From: Phyllostachys edulis
Lineage: Eukaryota; Streptophyta; Magnoliopsida; Poales; Poaceae
Direction of reading: 5' to 3'
Length of the DNA stretch: 64,000 nucleotides
Assembly (NCBI GenBank): GCA_036346405.1
Contig: CM070550.1
Span: 13,550,115 to 13,614,114, forward strand
Positions 11,690 through 22,051 of the stretch are shown piece by piece; the stretch's first letter is position 1, and every line of letters begins with the position of its first letter. Under the pieces are notes generated by a model. The model was not told where the DNA came from, did no database searches, and saw only the letters and a list, made by a program, of their open reading frames with translations. Made by a program: the position numbers and the translations under genes.

Positions 11690-12440
11690 GTTACTAAGGA
11701 GTTGCCACATCAGCATTTAGATGATGTGGAGGAGAGAGGGTGAGGAGAGAAGGTGAGGTTGTTTCTAGATGAAGAAACAATCAAGTTATTGATAACAAGA
11801 CACAAGAAACAACAAAATAGCTACTGGAGACTTGTTTGTTACTTAAAAACGTGTTTTGTTGATATCAAGAATCATCATGCACACTTGTAGCAATTAAAGT
11901 TAGATACAAGCTCAAGTAACAATTTATTGGAAGATTAGTTTCTTTTTATTAGATTGAATACTCTCTTCTCTTAATAACAATCTAAAAAACAATCTATTAT
12001 AGATGCTCTAAACAAAATCTCGCGTCCACGTAATCATACCGATGTTGAGATTCAGGGCAGGGAGAGCGCGCGGCTTGGTCTCAGCTGGCCTGACAGGCCG
12101 CCGCGCCCTCGTGCCGCGTGGCGCGCATTGATCGGCAGGCCGCTCGCGCGCGCACTCCATCCGGAGCCGCGGGGTTGGACCGCGCGGAGAAGATGCCTGC
12201 GCAAGGAGATGGGCCGGAAGGCCGCTCGCCCCGCGAGGCACGTGGAATGGAAAAGGGCGAGATGCGCAGCTTGGCCTGCGCCGAGCAGAGGTGCCGTCTG
12301 CGCGCGCGGCACGCGTAAAGATTGAACGATCGGAGGCGGAGGTTGTGTTGTGCATGCGTAGGCTTTTGGCCGCTCCAGCTCCATTACCTAGAAAGCAAGA
12401 AATCGAATGCGGGAGAGACAGCTTAATGCGATTCATGGAT
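11690..12440. other. Unassigned stretch with a GC-rich island (12050-12400)
   Basis: The first 300 bp is AT-rich and ends with 'ctattatagatgctctaa', which looks like the end of a MITE, but no matching left end was found. The part at 12050-12400 is strikingly GC-rich with overlapping ORFs on both strands (for example 12008-12436 minus), and none resembles a known domain. It ends at the boundary of the UGDH duplication. A captured fragment or a CpG-rich non-coding remnant is possible; I do not call a gene. Confidence 0.4.
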
Positions 12441-12497
12441 CCACATGTGGATCCTCCTGATTCAGTGACAAATGTTAGTGGACTGCTGGTTTATTCC

Positions 12498-12751
12498 CTT
12501 CTCTCTGTTCAGAAATATACGACGTTTTAGAAAACGTGTAATCAAACTTATCTAACTTTAACTAATAATATTTGAAAAACTATTTAGATTGATCATGACT
12601 ATCATTATATCTGCCATGATAAATATTTTCATAATGTACTAATTTTGCAATTTTTTACCAACATAATCATATGAAAAAGTAATGGTCAAAGTTAGGTATG
12701 GGAGACAATATAGATATCCAAAATGTTATACATTCTCGAACAGAGGTAGTA
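12498..12751. mobile_element. Stowaway-type MITE
   Basis: The ends 'ctctctgttcagaaatatacgac' and (reverse complement) 'actacctctgttcgagaatgtat' are diverged versions of the CTCCCTCNGTNC Stowaway terminus. The segment is absent from the homologous place in copy B (near 33690), where 'accagttta' runs directly into 'acacgtcgttag'. That gives an empty-site comparison. The exact TA target copies are blurred. Confidence 0.75.
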
Positions 12752-13151
12752 ATAAACACCGTAGTTACTAGTTAAGTTGCTTTGTGCTACCATTAGCTGG
12801 CCAAGCAAAAACCATGAAACAAGAGCGATGGAACCTGTTACTTTCCAAAATACATCAATTCTGTAATGATTTCAGGAATACAATTGAAGAATCAACCGGC
12901 TATAAGAAGTTCATTGGATACAAGGAAACTTTAGGATGGTCCTCAAACAGCACAAGGCTTGAGGATTATAGATCTACAGACGGCGGTGCAAACATGAAAA
13001 ACTTGGACAGAGATACTAACATAACCCAATTTTATGTAGGGAAAACTCGTAGCGTCTCCTGCAAAAACAAACTAGAAAGAATGGTCAACCAGATCCTCTT
13101 ATCGAATTTCTGCAGCTCCGGTGGCGCGCTTCCGATGTGACTTGTGGAGAA

Positions 13152-14594
13152 TTAAGCAACCGCGGGCATGTCCTTGAGCCATGCATCAAGCGGCTTGCCA
13201 ATGGAGTAGACGATGAAGCCGATCTCCCGGAGCTTCTCAGCATCGACGATGTTGCGCCCATCGAAGACGAAGGCCGGCTTCTGCATGTTGTCGTAGATCT
13301 TCTGGTAATCCAAGGTCTTGAACTCGTCCCATTCGGTGAGGATGCAGAGGCCATGGGCCCCCTTGGTGGCCTCATACGCATCCCAGGCCATGCTCACCTG
13401 CTTCACGGCCGAGGGGCTTGTAGGCTGCAGGTGCATCGGGTGGTCCCAGTCAAACTTGTTCATGGCGAGGTCCCGCTGGATCTGGTCCTCGGTAACCTGC
13501 GGATCGTAGATGCTGATACGAGCCTTGTCACCCAACAGGCCCTTGCACACATCAATCGCTGGGGTCTCCCTGGTGTCGCCTGTGTCCTTCTTGAATGCGA
13601 AACCGAGAACGGCGATCTTCTTGCCGGAAACGGTGTTGAACATGGACGACACAACACGGTTGACAAACCGGCTCTTCTGGTAATCGTTGATCTTGATGAC
13701 CTGCTTCCAGTAGTTGGCCACCTCGGGGAGGCCGTTGCACTCGCAGATGTACACCAGGTTCAAGATGTCCTTCTGGAAGCAGGAGCCACCAAACCCAACA
13801 CTGGCGTTCAGGAACTTGGGGCCAATCCTGGAGTCCTTCCCCACAGCGTAAGCCACCTCGGACACATTGGCACCAGTGGCCTCGCAGAGCGCGGACATGG
13901 CGTTCACAGAGGAGATCCTCTGCGCCAAGAATGCATTGGCAGCGAGCTTGGAGAGCTCAGCAGACCACAGGTTGGTGGTGATGATCCTGTCCTCGGGAAC
14001 CCAGTGGGCGTACACATCCTTCAGAGCCTGAACAGCCTTCTTGCCCTCAGGCGTCTCCCGGCCACCAATGAGCACTCTGTCAGGCTTGAACAGGTCCTCG
14101 ATCGCGGTGCCCTCCGCAAGGAACTCTGGGTTTGAGAGGATCTGGTAGTTGATGCCCTTGCTGTTGTGGGTCAAGATCTTCTCAATAGCCTCTGCAGTCT
14201 TGACAGGGACAGTAGACTTCTCAACAACGATCTTGTCAGATTTGGAGACATCAGCAATCATGCGAGCAGCACTCTCCCAGTAGGTGAGGTCGGCAGCCTT
14301 GCCAGCTCCAAGGCCACGGGTCTTGGTGGGGGTGTTCACCGAGACAAAGATGATGTCAGCCTCGGCGACGTGCTTCTCGACGTCGGTGCTGAAGAAGAGG
14401 TTCCTGCCCCTGCACTCCTTCACGACCTCATCGAGACCAGGCTCGTAGATCGGGAGCTGGTCGCTGTTCCAAGCTTCAATGCGAGGCTTGGAAATGTCAA
14501 CCACCACCACCTCAATTGCTGGGCACTTGAGGGCGATGACAGCCATTGTTGGGCCGCCGACATAACCAGCTCCGATGCAGCAGATCTTCACCAT
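13152..14594 (-). CDS. UGD: UDP-glucose 6-dehydrogenase, copy 1
   Basis: An intact 480-residue protein, the usual plant length, encoded in a single coding exon. It oxidises UDP-glucose to UDP-glucuronate with two NAD+ in the cytosol, feeding pectin and hemicellulose precursors. Visible motifs: Rossmann motif GAGYVGG at residues 8-14, 'EFLAEGTA' near 158-165, 'LSKLAANAFLAQR' near 214-226 (substrate-binding Lys216 and Asn220), catalytic Cys272 in 'GFGGSCFQKD', and the C-terminal NAD/UDP domain with 'GFAFKKDTGDTRE' from 331 and 'FVFDGRN' from 442. I chose the start MVKICCIG because copy 2 starts there; the upstream ATG at 14603 would add only MDK. It differs from copy 2 at seven residues. The 3' UTR (down to about 12790) is also conserved with copy 2. 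A long antisense ORF is a shadow of the GC-biased codons. Confidence 0.98.
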   Translation of the reverse strand: MVKICCIGAGYVGGPTMAVIALKCPAIEVVVVDISKPRIEAWNSDQLPIYEPGLDEVVKECRGRNLFFSTDVEKHVAEADIIFVSVNTPTKTRGLGAGKAADLTYWESAARMIADVSKSDKIVVEKSTVPVKTAEAIEKILTHNSKGINYQILSNPEFLAEGTAIEDLFKPDRVLIGGRETPEGKKAVQALKDVYAHWVPEDRIITTNLWSAELSKLAANAFLAQRISSVNAMSALCEATGANVSEVAYAVGKDSRIGPKFLNASVGFGGSCFQKDILNLVYICECNGLPEVANYWKQVIKINDYQKSRFVNRVVSSMFNTVSGKKIAVLGFAFKKDTGDTRETPAIDVCKGLLGDKARISIYDPQVTEDQIQRDLAMNKFDWDHPMHLQPTSPSAVKQVSMAWDAYEATKGAHGLCILTEWDEFKTLDYQKIYDNMQKPAFVFDGRNIVDAEKLREIGFIVYSIGKPLDAWLKDMPAVA

Positions 14595-14606
14595 CTTGTC
14601 CACTTA

Positions 14607-15164
14607 CTGCGTATCTGTGATCGCAAAGAGTGATGTTCAGAGGACTGTAAAATAGGACAGTGAAAGCTATTACTTAGATTAGACATAGTGAGCACATTTC
14701 TGAGTTAACAGAAGCGATCGAGATTCAGATCTTGAAAAAAAAATGTGACATAAATGCAGGATTAAAACAACAAGCACATACAGAGTCAGGTTCTAAGAAT
14801 CCTAACCAATTAATTAGGTAAACAAGCATGAGCAGTTCTGAATAATCAAATATTGGCAACTTCACGGCATCGGCTAACTTGAGGGGAAAAGACTACATGC
14901 AAGGAGAATGACAGAATGAAAGAAAATCACAACAATCATCTGATTAGGTGCAAACTAAATTCATGGCATCAACAAATACTAGTCAAGTTACTAAATCCAA
15001 CAAGGGAGCACATTGAATCTCAAGTGAACTCTCAGATCTAGAGAGAGTATCTTAAGAGAACCTGAGAAAGAACAACTACGACATGAAACCACACTTCTTG
15101 CACGATCAGATACAAAACTACGAACTAAATCAAAAGTGATGCATGGGATCAGGGAGACCCTCAC
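14607..15164 (-). other. 5'-UTR intron of UGDH copy 1
   Basis: Predicted donor at 15164/15163 (CTG|GTGAGG) and acceptor ending at 14607 (CGCAG|TAAG), 12 bases before the ATG. Copy 2 has the same exon ends in the same places, which supports the call. A leader intron is common in plant UGDH genes. Exon 1 would run from about 15262 to 15165. Confidence 0.72.
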
Positions 15165-15288
15165 CAGATCTCAAGAACTTGAGGAAGATCTTGAGGAGAG
15201 CACTGCTAGAGAAGAGAAATGGAGGCGACCTCTTGTATGCAGAGAGAAGCTGCCTACAGGTTGTATGCAGAAGGAAGGCTACAACTCC

Positions 15289-15295
15289 TTATATA
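15289..15295 (-). promoter_or_regulatory. TATA box of UGDH copy 1
   Basis: TATATAA on the minus strand ('gtatataagg'), about 125 bases upstream of the leader donor. The expected transcription start is near 15262. A short imperfect duplication of 'gtatgcag...aaggctaca' just downstream makes this leader about 30 bases longer than in copy 2. Confidence 0.65.
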
Positions 15296-15658
15296 CTCCT
15301 TCCCACAAACCCACCAAATTAGATCTACCCCTCGCCACTCTCCCCCTTCGAAAAAAAATAACCGTGTCAAGGCTGGTAAAAAATAACCGTGTCAAGGCTG
15401 GTCAGAAATCAGAATAAATGAGCATGTGTGAGTTGGACTTAAAGGCAAAGTGCTCTCCTGCCATCCATGAGCCCACTAAACTTCCATTAATAAAAAAGGT
15501 TCCCAAGAGGCCACGAGTCCATGACACACCACCAACCTCATTACTTTAACCCATCAGATAAGTAACACCAGACGCTTAAAGAAAAGGTGCTACGCTGTTA
15601 TGGTATAATTGAACAGTGTGTGATCAGATCTGCAATGGGGCAACAAGAGGGGTCCTAA

Positions 15659-16006
15659 GAGCATCTTTAGTGTATTGAATCGACGTCGATTCAAAGTTAT
15701 GCCACGTACGTATTTTAGGAACCGAGCTTACTTTTCTCCAGTGTATTAAACCGATTCCTACTAATAACTGGGACCCACATTACATTAAAAAAAACCACAA
15801 AATAATAATATCCTCTCTCAAACGCACTCTTTTCTATGTAGTTGTTTAATGCTAATATGAATTGTTTAATGCTTTGAATCGATTCCTAAGTAGAGTTCGG
15901 TTCCATGCATTTTTTGGTTTGAATCGACCCCTCCAATGTATTGAATCGATTCAATGCATTCTCTCTCCTCATTTGAACCGGCTAAAACACAACATTAGAG
16001 ATGGTC
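15659..16006. mobile_element. Tourist-type MITE (TSD TAA)
   Basis: Terminal inverted repeats GAGCATCTTTAGTG and (reverse complement) GACCATCTCTAATG. Flanked by TAA at 15656-15658 and 16007-16009. 348 bp with no coding capacity. Upstream of UGDH copy 1, in a cluster missing from copy 2. Confidence 0.78.
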
Positions 16007-16088
16007 TAATACTGACTAGGATGCAGAGTCGGCCTCAAACATTGCTAGGGTGGGCACCAAGCGAATAAAATAAAGGAGCGGGCCTTTA

Positions 16089-16359
16089 GAGTATGTACAA
16101 TGGGTTTATATCAGTCGTCTATAGTCATTGCTACGTATGATTTTTGTTGACGTGGATAAAAGAGAATGAAGAGAGAGAAAGATGCTGTCTACAATCCTGT
16201 AGCCGACTATAGCACAAAAAACAAGAAAAACATTAAAAGATTGTGTGTTCTATAAAGATAACTAAAAAGACAGTAGCCGTCTATACAGTTGTATGAGCTG
16301 TCTACAGCTGACATAAAGAGTTGCTATAGACAGCAGCTATCTATACAATTGTACATGCC
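16089..16359. mobile_element. MITE, family with TGTACAAT ends (member 1)
   Basis: Ends 'tatgtacaatggg' and 'caattgtacatgcc' are inverted repeats, and internal 'gtctatag...ctgtctacagc' motifs repeat in both orientations. A second member of nearly equal length lies at 20948. The neighbouring duplicated sequence 'gagcgggccttaagc' (near 16870) looks like the empty site, which suggests a TA target. Boundaries are good to a few bases. Confidence 0.65.
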
Positions 16360-16565
16360 TAAGCCTGGAAGTCGGTCTCAAAAAATAAAATATAGAATAA
16401 AATGAGAGGGGAAGGAGATAGAATGGTGGGGTGCGTATGGTGGTTGAAAATAGTGGCATTGTTTATTTGCATGTGGGTCTCACAGGTGGTGCTAGACATT
16501 GGCTAAATACACAAGGCATTGTCATCACTTGGGTCCCACCTTATGGCCTCTTCAAGCAAAAATAA

Positions 16566-16863
16566 GAGCATGGGCAATGTGGGTTTGAAAGAGGGTCTCA
16601 GAGGAGAGAGAAGAAGATGGACCTGGTACTTCACATTGCAACAAGAGGGTCTTAGAGGAGAGAGAAGAGGAATGAGTTCCTAGCTAGGAACCGGTTTCAT
16701 GGGAGGAGAGAGAAGAGAATTGAGTGAGGTGTTTTTATTTGGATGTGGGTCCCACCAATATGTGCTAAAAGGTCTATACATTATGGCATTTTTACTTAGT
16801 TAAGACCTCCTCACATATATCACCTTAAGACCCTTTAAAAGAATCCATACACTGTGGATGCCC
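16566..16863. mobile_element. Tourist-type MITE (TSD TAA)
   Basis: Ends GAGCATGGGCAATGTGGGTTT and (reverse complement) GGGCATCCACAGTGTATGGATTC are inverted repeats. Flanked by TAA at 16563-16565 and 16864-16866. Interior has repeated 'gagaggagagagaag' motifs. No ORF. Confidence 0.75.
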
Positions 16864-17005
16864 TAAAGGAGCGGGCCTTAAGCATGGAAACTGGTCTCAA
16901 AAAATAAAATATAGAATAAAATGAGAGGGGAAGGAGATAGAATGGTGGGGTGCATATGGTGGTTGAAAATAGTTGCATTGTTTATTTGCATGTGGGTCTC
17001 ACAGG

Positions 17006-17546
17006 TAGGGATGAGAAACGATAAAGAATAATCCGTTTTGTCCGATATTCGTATCCGAGAAAACGCAAATGTGATAAGTAAAATCTGCATTCGAATGAAA
17101 AACGAATACTACCCGAGGAAAATGGATAGTATTCGTATTCGGTGTTATTCGTATCCGGAAAAAAATGTATAGTATTCGTATCCGGGGGAAAAAAACCCGG
17201 ATAGTACCCGGAAAAACAAATACTATCCGGGAAAAACGAATACTAATACTATCCTTTTTTCTGGATACGAATACTATCCGTTTTTCCCCGGATACGAATA
17301 CTAATACTATATGTTTTTTTCTGGGTACGAATACGAATACTATCCGAATTTTTCCCGGAGCGTTTATGTTTCTGTAGACATGTAGTCATGTTACATAAAT
17401 TTGTTTCACCGAGATTTGTCGCAAAAGTTGTAGGATATTCGCATTCGACCAAATTGAGTATGTATTCGATTCGAATTCGTATTCGTTACGACATTCTATT
17501 CGTATTCGAGAATATTCGATTCGTATTTGATCTGTTTCCATCCCTA
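17006..17546. mobile_element. Ac/Ds-like hAT MITE with 8-bp TSD
   Basis: Ends TAGGGATGAGAAACG and (reverse complement) TAGGGATGGAAACA. Flanked by perfect CTCACAGG duplications at 16998-17005 and 17547-17554. The empty site is preserved in the neighbouring duplicate at about 16478. The interior is almost entirely repeats of 'attcgtatccgg' in both orientations, like the ends of the larger hAT at 7812. 541 bp, no ORF. Confidence 0.92.
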
Positions 17547-17629
17547 CTCACAGGTGGTACTAGACATTAGGGCTAAATACGCAAGGCATTGTCATCACAT
17601 GGGTCCCACCTTATGGCCTCTTTAGGTCA

Positions 17630-18320
17630 CAAGTATCAAGGATGCCCTAAACTATCTCTATCTCTCGTTCAATGTATACAACAAGGGATCCCATACAACA
17701 AAGGTCAGACATGGGGAGCCGAAATGGCTGTGTACATTGTAGCCTATGAACAGAACATGGTCTGCATAATAACTGGGGATAAGCACATGCAGGATTTTAA
17801 TCCATAGTCGACTATAACAGCAGCCAAATAATTGAGGTCAGAACCATGTATAATGTAACCCAGAATGCAAAAGTTACAGCGTTAGATTGAGATGTAAGAA
17901 ATGCCAAGCTGTATCCATCCACTGGAAGAAGTTGAAACCTTCAAAGCCTAGACACAGTCAAATTCAGGAAGTTGATGCTGATGCTTGTCCCAATACTCAC
18001 AGATCTCACCAACCAAAACATGTGTATCATAAATCGTTCGTACTGTTTACTGATTAAGATACAAATGCTAAATCTTCTACAGGGAAACTCCAGAGTCCAT
18101 AGTACAAAAAGAGACTCAAAAAAAGAATTATGGAGAGGCCTTCTTTTAACTTTAAAAAAAAGTGCAAGCAGGAAAAGAATGAATTTTCATAGTCTTTAAG
18201 TCACTGTCACTTGATTACTGCAACTAATAGACTAAGAAAGACTCATCTTTCTTTCTTCCTTAAGTCGCCATTTAGGAAAAGCTGCTAACATGAAACTTCT
18301 TTACACAGTCCAAACTCCAA
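17630..18320. other. Non-coding stretch upstream of UGDH copy 1, private to copy A
   Basis: No ORF or element ends seen. Not found in copy B, where 36430 continues straight into the block equivalent to 18320. Either deleted from copy B or part of an old insertion in copy A. Confidence 0.4.
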
Positions 18321-19150
18321 AGTCATGGATTGTCACATGTTCCGGCTAACAAGTCAACAAAATCCTAACTTTTTTTTTCCTAAATGACAATTTCTGAGTA
18401 CAAGTTATTATATATACACATAACAAAGATCAAAAATATATTCAACCTGCCTAAATCAAATCTAAAACCATTTGTGCTCTATGAAAAAAAATCCCAAGAT
18501 TATATCGCCCTCTTCATGACCAAGAAAATCATAAAACAGCATAAGACAACAAATCAAACATATCACAATTAAAAACCACCACCACCAACATCAACAACGA
18601 TGACAACAACGAAATAAAGAGAACCTCCCTAAGAGACATTTTAACAAACACCAGATCTACATCTCAACTCTCAAGCCACCCCCTCCACTCCAACAATAAT
18701 TTACGCACAAATCCACCGACAATGGAGTGGAGCAAAGGAACGAGTACCATCTCCCCACCCGATTCGGTTGTGACCGCTACAGAAGCAGCTAACCGAAGAA
18801 AAGTTGGTGATTCGCCTTTAAGTGCCTCTCAAGCGACCAAGAAACGCATCAACCCACATACACACGCGCACACGCTTGTACTGCCAAGTACTGGAAAATT
18901 AGGGCTCTTTGATGGTGCATTGGATCCAGGCGTCCCCAACACGCAAACCCAACACGCAAAGAGAACAACAATAAGTGCGGATCGGAGCAGCGAGGAGGAA
19001 AATTTCTGCATTACCTTCAACCGCGTGGTTGCTTGATGTGCTGGAGAACGGCGTTAATTTTGTCCTTGGCTTCCCCCCCCCCCCCTCCTTTGATCTAGTC
19101 TGTGATGGGAGTATTTCGTCGTGAAGTATGTACGGGTTAAACTGAGAAGG
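18310..19150 (-). promoter_or_regulatory. Conserved distal upstream block of UGDH copy 1 (candidate distal leader exon)
   Basis: About 800 bp strongly similar to 36440-37190 upstream of copy 2. On the minus strand both contain a splice donor after 'caaccacgcggttgaag' (GAAG|GTAATGCAG; exon end 19015 here and 37086 in copy B). This suggests an alternative far-upstream leader exon or the remnant of another gene's first exon. In copy A the TATA-bearing promoter seen in copy B is not present beyond 19150. Confidence 0.4.
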
Positions 19151-20760
19151 AAATAGTAACTACTATCTTTTTTGTTGTCCTTTTGGAGAGCTCTAATTTA
19201 ATTATTGCCGTATAATTTTTTAGAACAACATAATTGCCTAAATTCCAGTAAATAAATTTTAATAGAGATTCAGAATCTTGACATGTGAGGTTTAATTATA
19301 CATTAAAAAATCTAAGTGCTCTGAACCATGTAATTTTGCCAAAAATTATAGTTTCTTCAACTTTACCTGTTTTTTTTTAAAAAAAATAGACAATGAAAAG
19401 GCTATGGTGTTGATAAAGGATGTTGCGAATAGTTGTATATAGACGTCGTGTTAATAATTTGTGAAGCGTGTACGGCTAGTGCATAACATGCCTTCCCACC
19501 AAACGCTAATGATCACTAGGAAGAACCATCACATCTTCACGTCTCAACAATAAATAAATAAAAAGAAACCACACTAATCATGTGCTTCTTTTGAAAAGAA
19601 TAACATTGCACAAAAGCGCATCAAAGTTCTCATGTAACAAAAGACCCTCATGCACAGGGGAATGTGTCTCCTTAACTACCAAAAATCGTCATTTGCTATC
19701 AAACTTTGGTGAGGCGGATGCTGATTCAAATGGTCTACTACTCTACTCAGCATGACAGCATCAGATTGCAACAGCATCCAGATTTAATGAGCTGACAAGG
19801 CCCTTGCACTGTGGAAATCTACCTCTAACACAAACCTAAATAACTACATGTCCAAACAAATCAATTATACCAAATTCCAACTACATCTTCAGACCTTACA
19901 AAGGCGAATAAAATGCCTGCACACACTCAAGACGACTTCAACTTACAGCTGGCCTAAACATGGGCTCAAGGATAACAGCCCGTGGTTGGAGAGGTCCATT
20001 CCGTTAAGAATTGGGAGATACATGTAGCTATCATGTGGTTTTAGCGAGTCATTGTCCTTCAATTTCCAGGCCAAGTGAATACTTGCAGCCTGCAGTACAT
20101 GTGATGTTTGGCAAAGTTAGGAGAGGTGCCAATTAGGCTGAAAAGAACTGTTTAGTTAGGCCAGGGGAGCAGAGATAAATGGCATGCATCAACAGCTTCA
20201 CTTTTTTTGTTTTTTTTTTTGCCCTCCTTTTCTCCTCTCATCACGGGCAACGTGGCCTGTGTCTCCTTTGGGCACACTACTATATGCTAGCAAACATGTG
20301 GGCAGGCAGGCTCACCTAACACGGTGGTGAATCAATCATTCATTCTTGCTGCAAAAGTGCAAGTTCTTTTTTGCCCTCTCACTCCATTAGAACAGCAACA
20401 GGAAGAAAGTTGGAACAGTTGAGCCCAAAAAAACCTACTGTTGCACCGACAGAGATGCTAGATATGCATATTTTGTCTATCTTTAACTGTTTTTGCTAAG
20501 TAAGGTTGTTAGTTTGTGAATCCAGGAAAATTAGCAGTAACACTGCAGCAGCGATTCTTTTCCTGAAATCTGAACTCTGAAGTTCCGGGTGAATGGATGA
20601 CACCATACATACTATCAAGTTATTCAGGTTTTAAAGTAAATTATTCAAGTCATTTGTATCGGATCTCTGAGATCAATAACCGTAACCTTTAATTTATAAT
20701 TTGCTCTTCAGATAACGAAGCATCGAGCAATCTCTCAAAAAAAAAATTACATGACTCAAT
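19150..20760. other. Intergenic, partly homologous to copy B; no gene
   Basis: 19560-20110 and 20095-20540 match 50890-51418 and 53030-53480 respectively. They are continuous here but split by the 1.6-kb insert in copy B. 19150-19550 has no visible counterpart. No ORF of note. Confidence 0.5.
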
Positions 20761-20947
20761 AGATGTACAGACAAAGAATCATTGAGCTGCAGGCCGGAAT
20801 CATCAGTAATCAGTCAGGGAGCAATGTATGGTTTCGCAAGCCGAGAACGGAAGGGATATATAAAATGAGAGTTGTTTTTTGTGCACGTGAGGAACCAAAG
20901 CAGCCTCAAGCCTCGCAGCCAGCAGAGGCCAACAGGTCGTTACATTA

Positions 20948-21217
20948 CGTACAATGGTACAAACAGCTGATGTCTATAGTAACTCTCTATATCATCTGTA
21001 GACAGTATTAAAGACAACTCATATAATGGATTGTGGTGATACAATCGGCTACAGAATTGTAGGCAACACAATCTTTTAATGCTTTCTTGATTCTGGTGCT
21101 ACAGTTGGCTACAGGATTGTAGACATCACATTTATTTCTCTTTATTCTCTTTCATCCACATCAGATTAAATTCTACGTGGCAAAAGCTATTGACAGCTGA
21201 TGTAAACTAATTGTACA
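20948..21217. mobile_element. MITE, family with TGTACAAT ends (member 2)
   Basis: Ends CGTACAATGG and (reverse complement) TGTACAATTA, TA at 20946-20947 and 21218-21219, 270 bp. It shares 'ctacaggattgtagac' and 'tctttattctctttcatccac' motifs (in inverse orientation) with the member at 16089. No coding sequence. Confidence 0.65.
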
Positions 21218-21498
21218 TAACCTTATAAGTTGACGTAGCAAGCAGCGTCACCATGAAAATCCAACCGATCGATCGTTCCTAGCAGGGGCAGCCATGACCG
21301 TGATCATGTCGAATACTAGGAGTCTAGTTCATTGGAAAATAAATCTTCTAGGATAGGATATCGGGGAAGACCTCTTGCATTCGCCGTCCATCTACTACAA
21401 TAGGAAGGTAGGCGAGAGGATCGAACGGTGTGGACAGAGAATTTGCTTCGGTTCATTGGAACAAGGCCGTGCCTTTTTCCCTGAGACGGCGACAAAAT

Positions 21499-21759
21499 TG
21501 TTGAGTAACCGTCGCTGGCCAGTCCAGTCCGAACGATTACCTCGCAGACAAGCGTAGAATCGCTTATAACAAATCAAGAACACAAGAACAGAATAAGAGA
21601 TTGAACACAGAGATATGAGGGGACTTCGGGCTTCTCTTTATTGCTCTTCAATCATGATCAATTACAATGAGGGGTCTCCTCTCCTTTATATAGACTACTG
21701 GAAAACATGAGGTGTCCAATTGGGCCAGGACTCCAGGTCATGGGCCCAGTTTCCTAACA
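21499..21759 (-). repeat. 3' LTR of the copia element
   Basis: 261 bp, TG...CA. Contains a TATA-like 'tatataaag' on the minus strand (about 21690-21697). Confidence 0.93.
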
Positions 21760-22051
21760 CTCCCCCTTGGACACTCATCAGACATGTTCATGTCTCATCA
21801 AAACTCCATAAAAAACCCAGTGGGAAAAATTTGGAGAAAGAGTACATGTCATGCGTTTCGTTGTGTTGCACGAATTGCCTCATCAAAAACCTTAATTGAG
21901 AAACTTCAGGAAAACTCGTCAAGGGAAAAGAGTACAATCCACCCAATTTCATTTAATCTCCAGAATTTATTCTTTGGGTACTCGATCTTCGTGATCAAGC
22001 TTTAACAAAGAGTTTGTGAAGGTCCTCCTCAGATTCGCACTTCTCTAAGTC

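Larger units (their letters stand above)
16365..17630. repeat. Local direct duplication, second copy split by a hAT element
   Basis: The block 'ggtctcaaaaaataaaatatagaataaaatgagag...gtgggtctcacagg...ggcattgtcatcac...cccaccttatggcctct' occurs at 16373-16550 and again at 16888-17005 plus 17555-17627. The second copy is interrupted by the hAT element at 17006-17546. The two copies flank the Tourist MITE at 16566. Confidence 0.85.

Noticed and set aside
11690..12015. Possible MITE ending in 'agatgctctaa'
   Set aside because: Only one end resembles a Tourist terminus; no matching inverted repeat or TAA target was found on the left.
12008..12436. 142-residue minus-strand ORF
   Set aside because: GC-rich with alternative ORFs in three other frames and no motif; not supported as a CDS.
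13137..14135. 332-residue ORF antisense to UGDH copy 1, also present opposite copy 2 (34078-35076)
   Set aside because: It is preserved only because the sense codons are GC-rich and nearly identical between copies. Its translation has no domain, and its changes follow silent changes of the sense gene.
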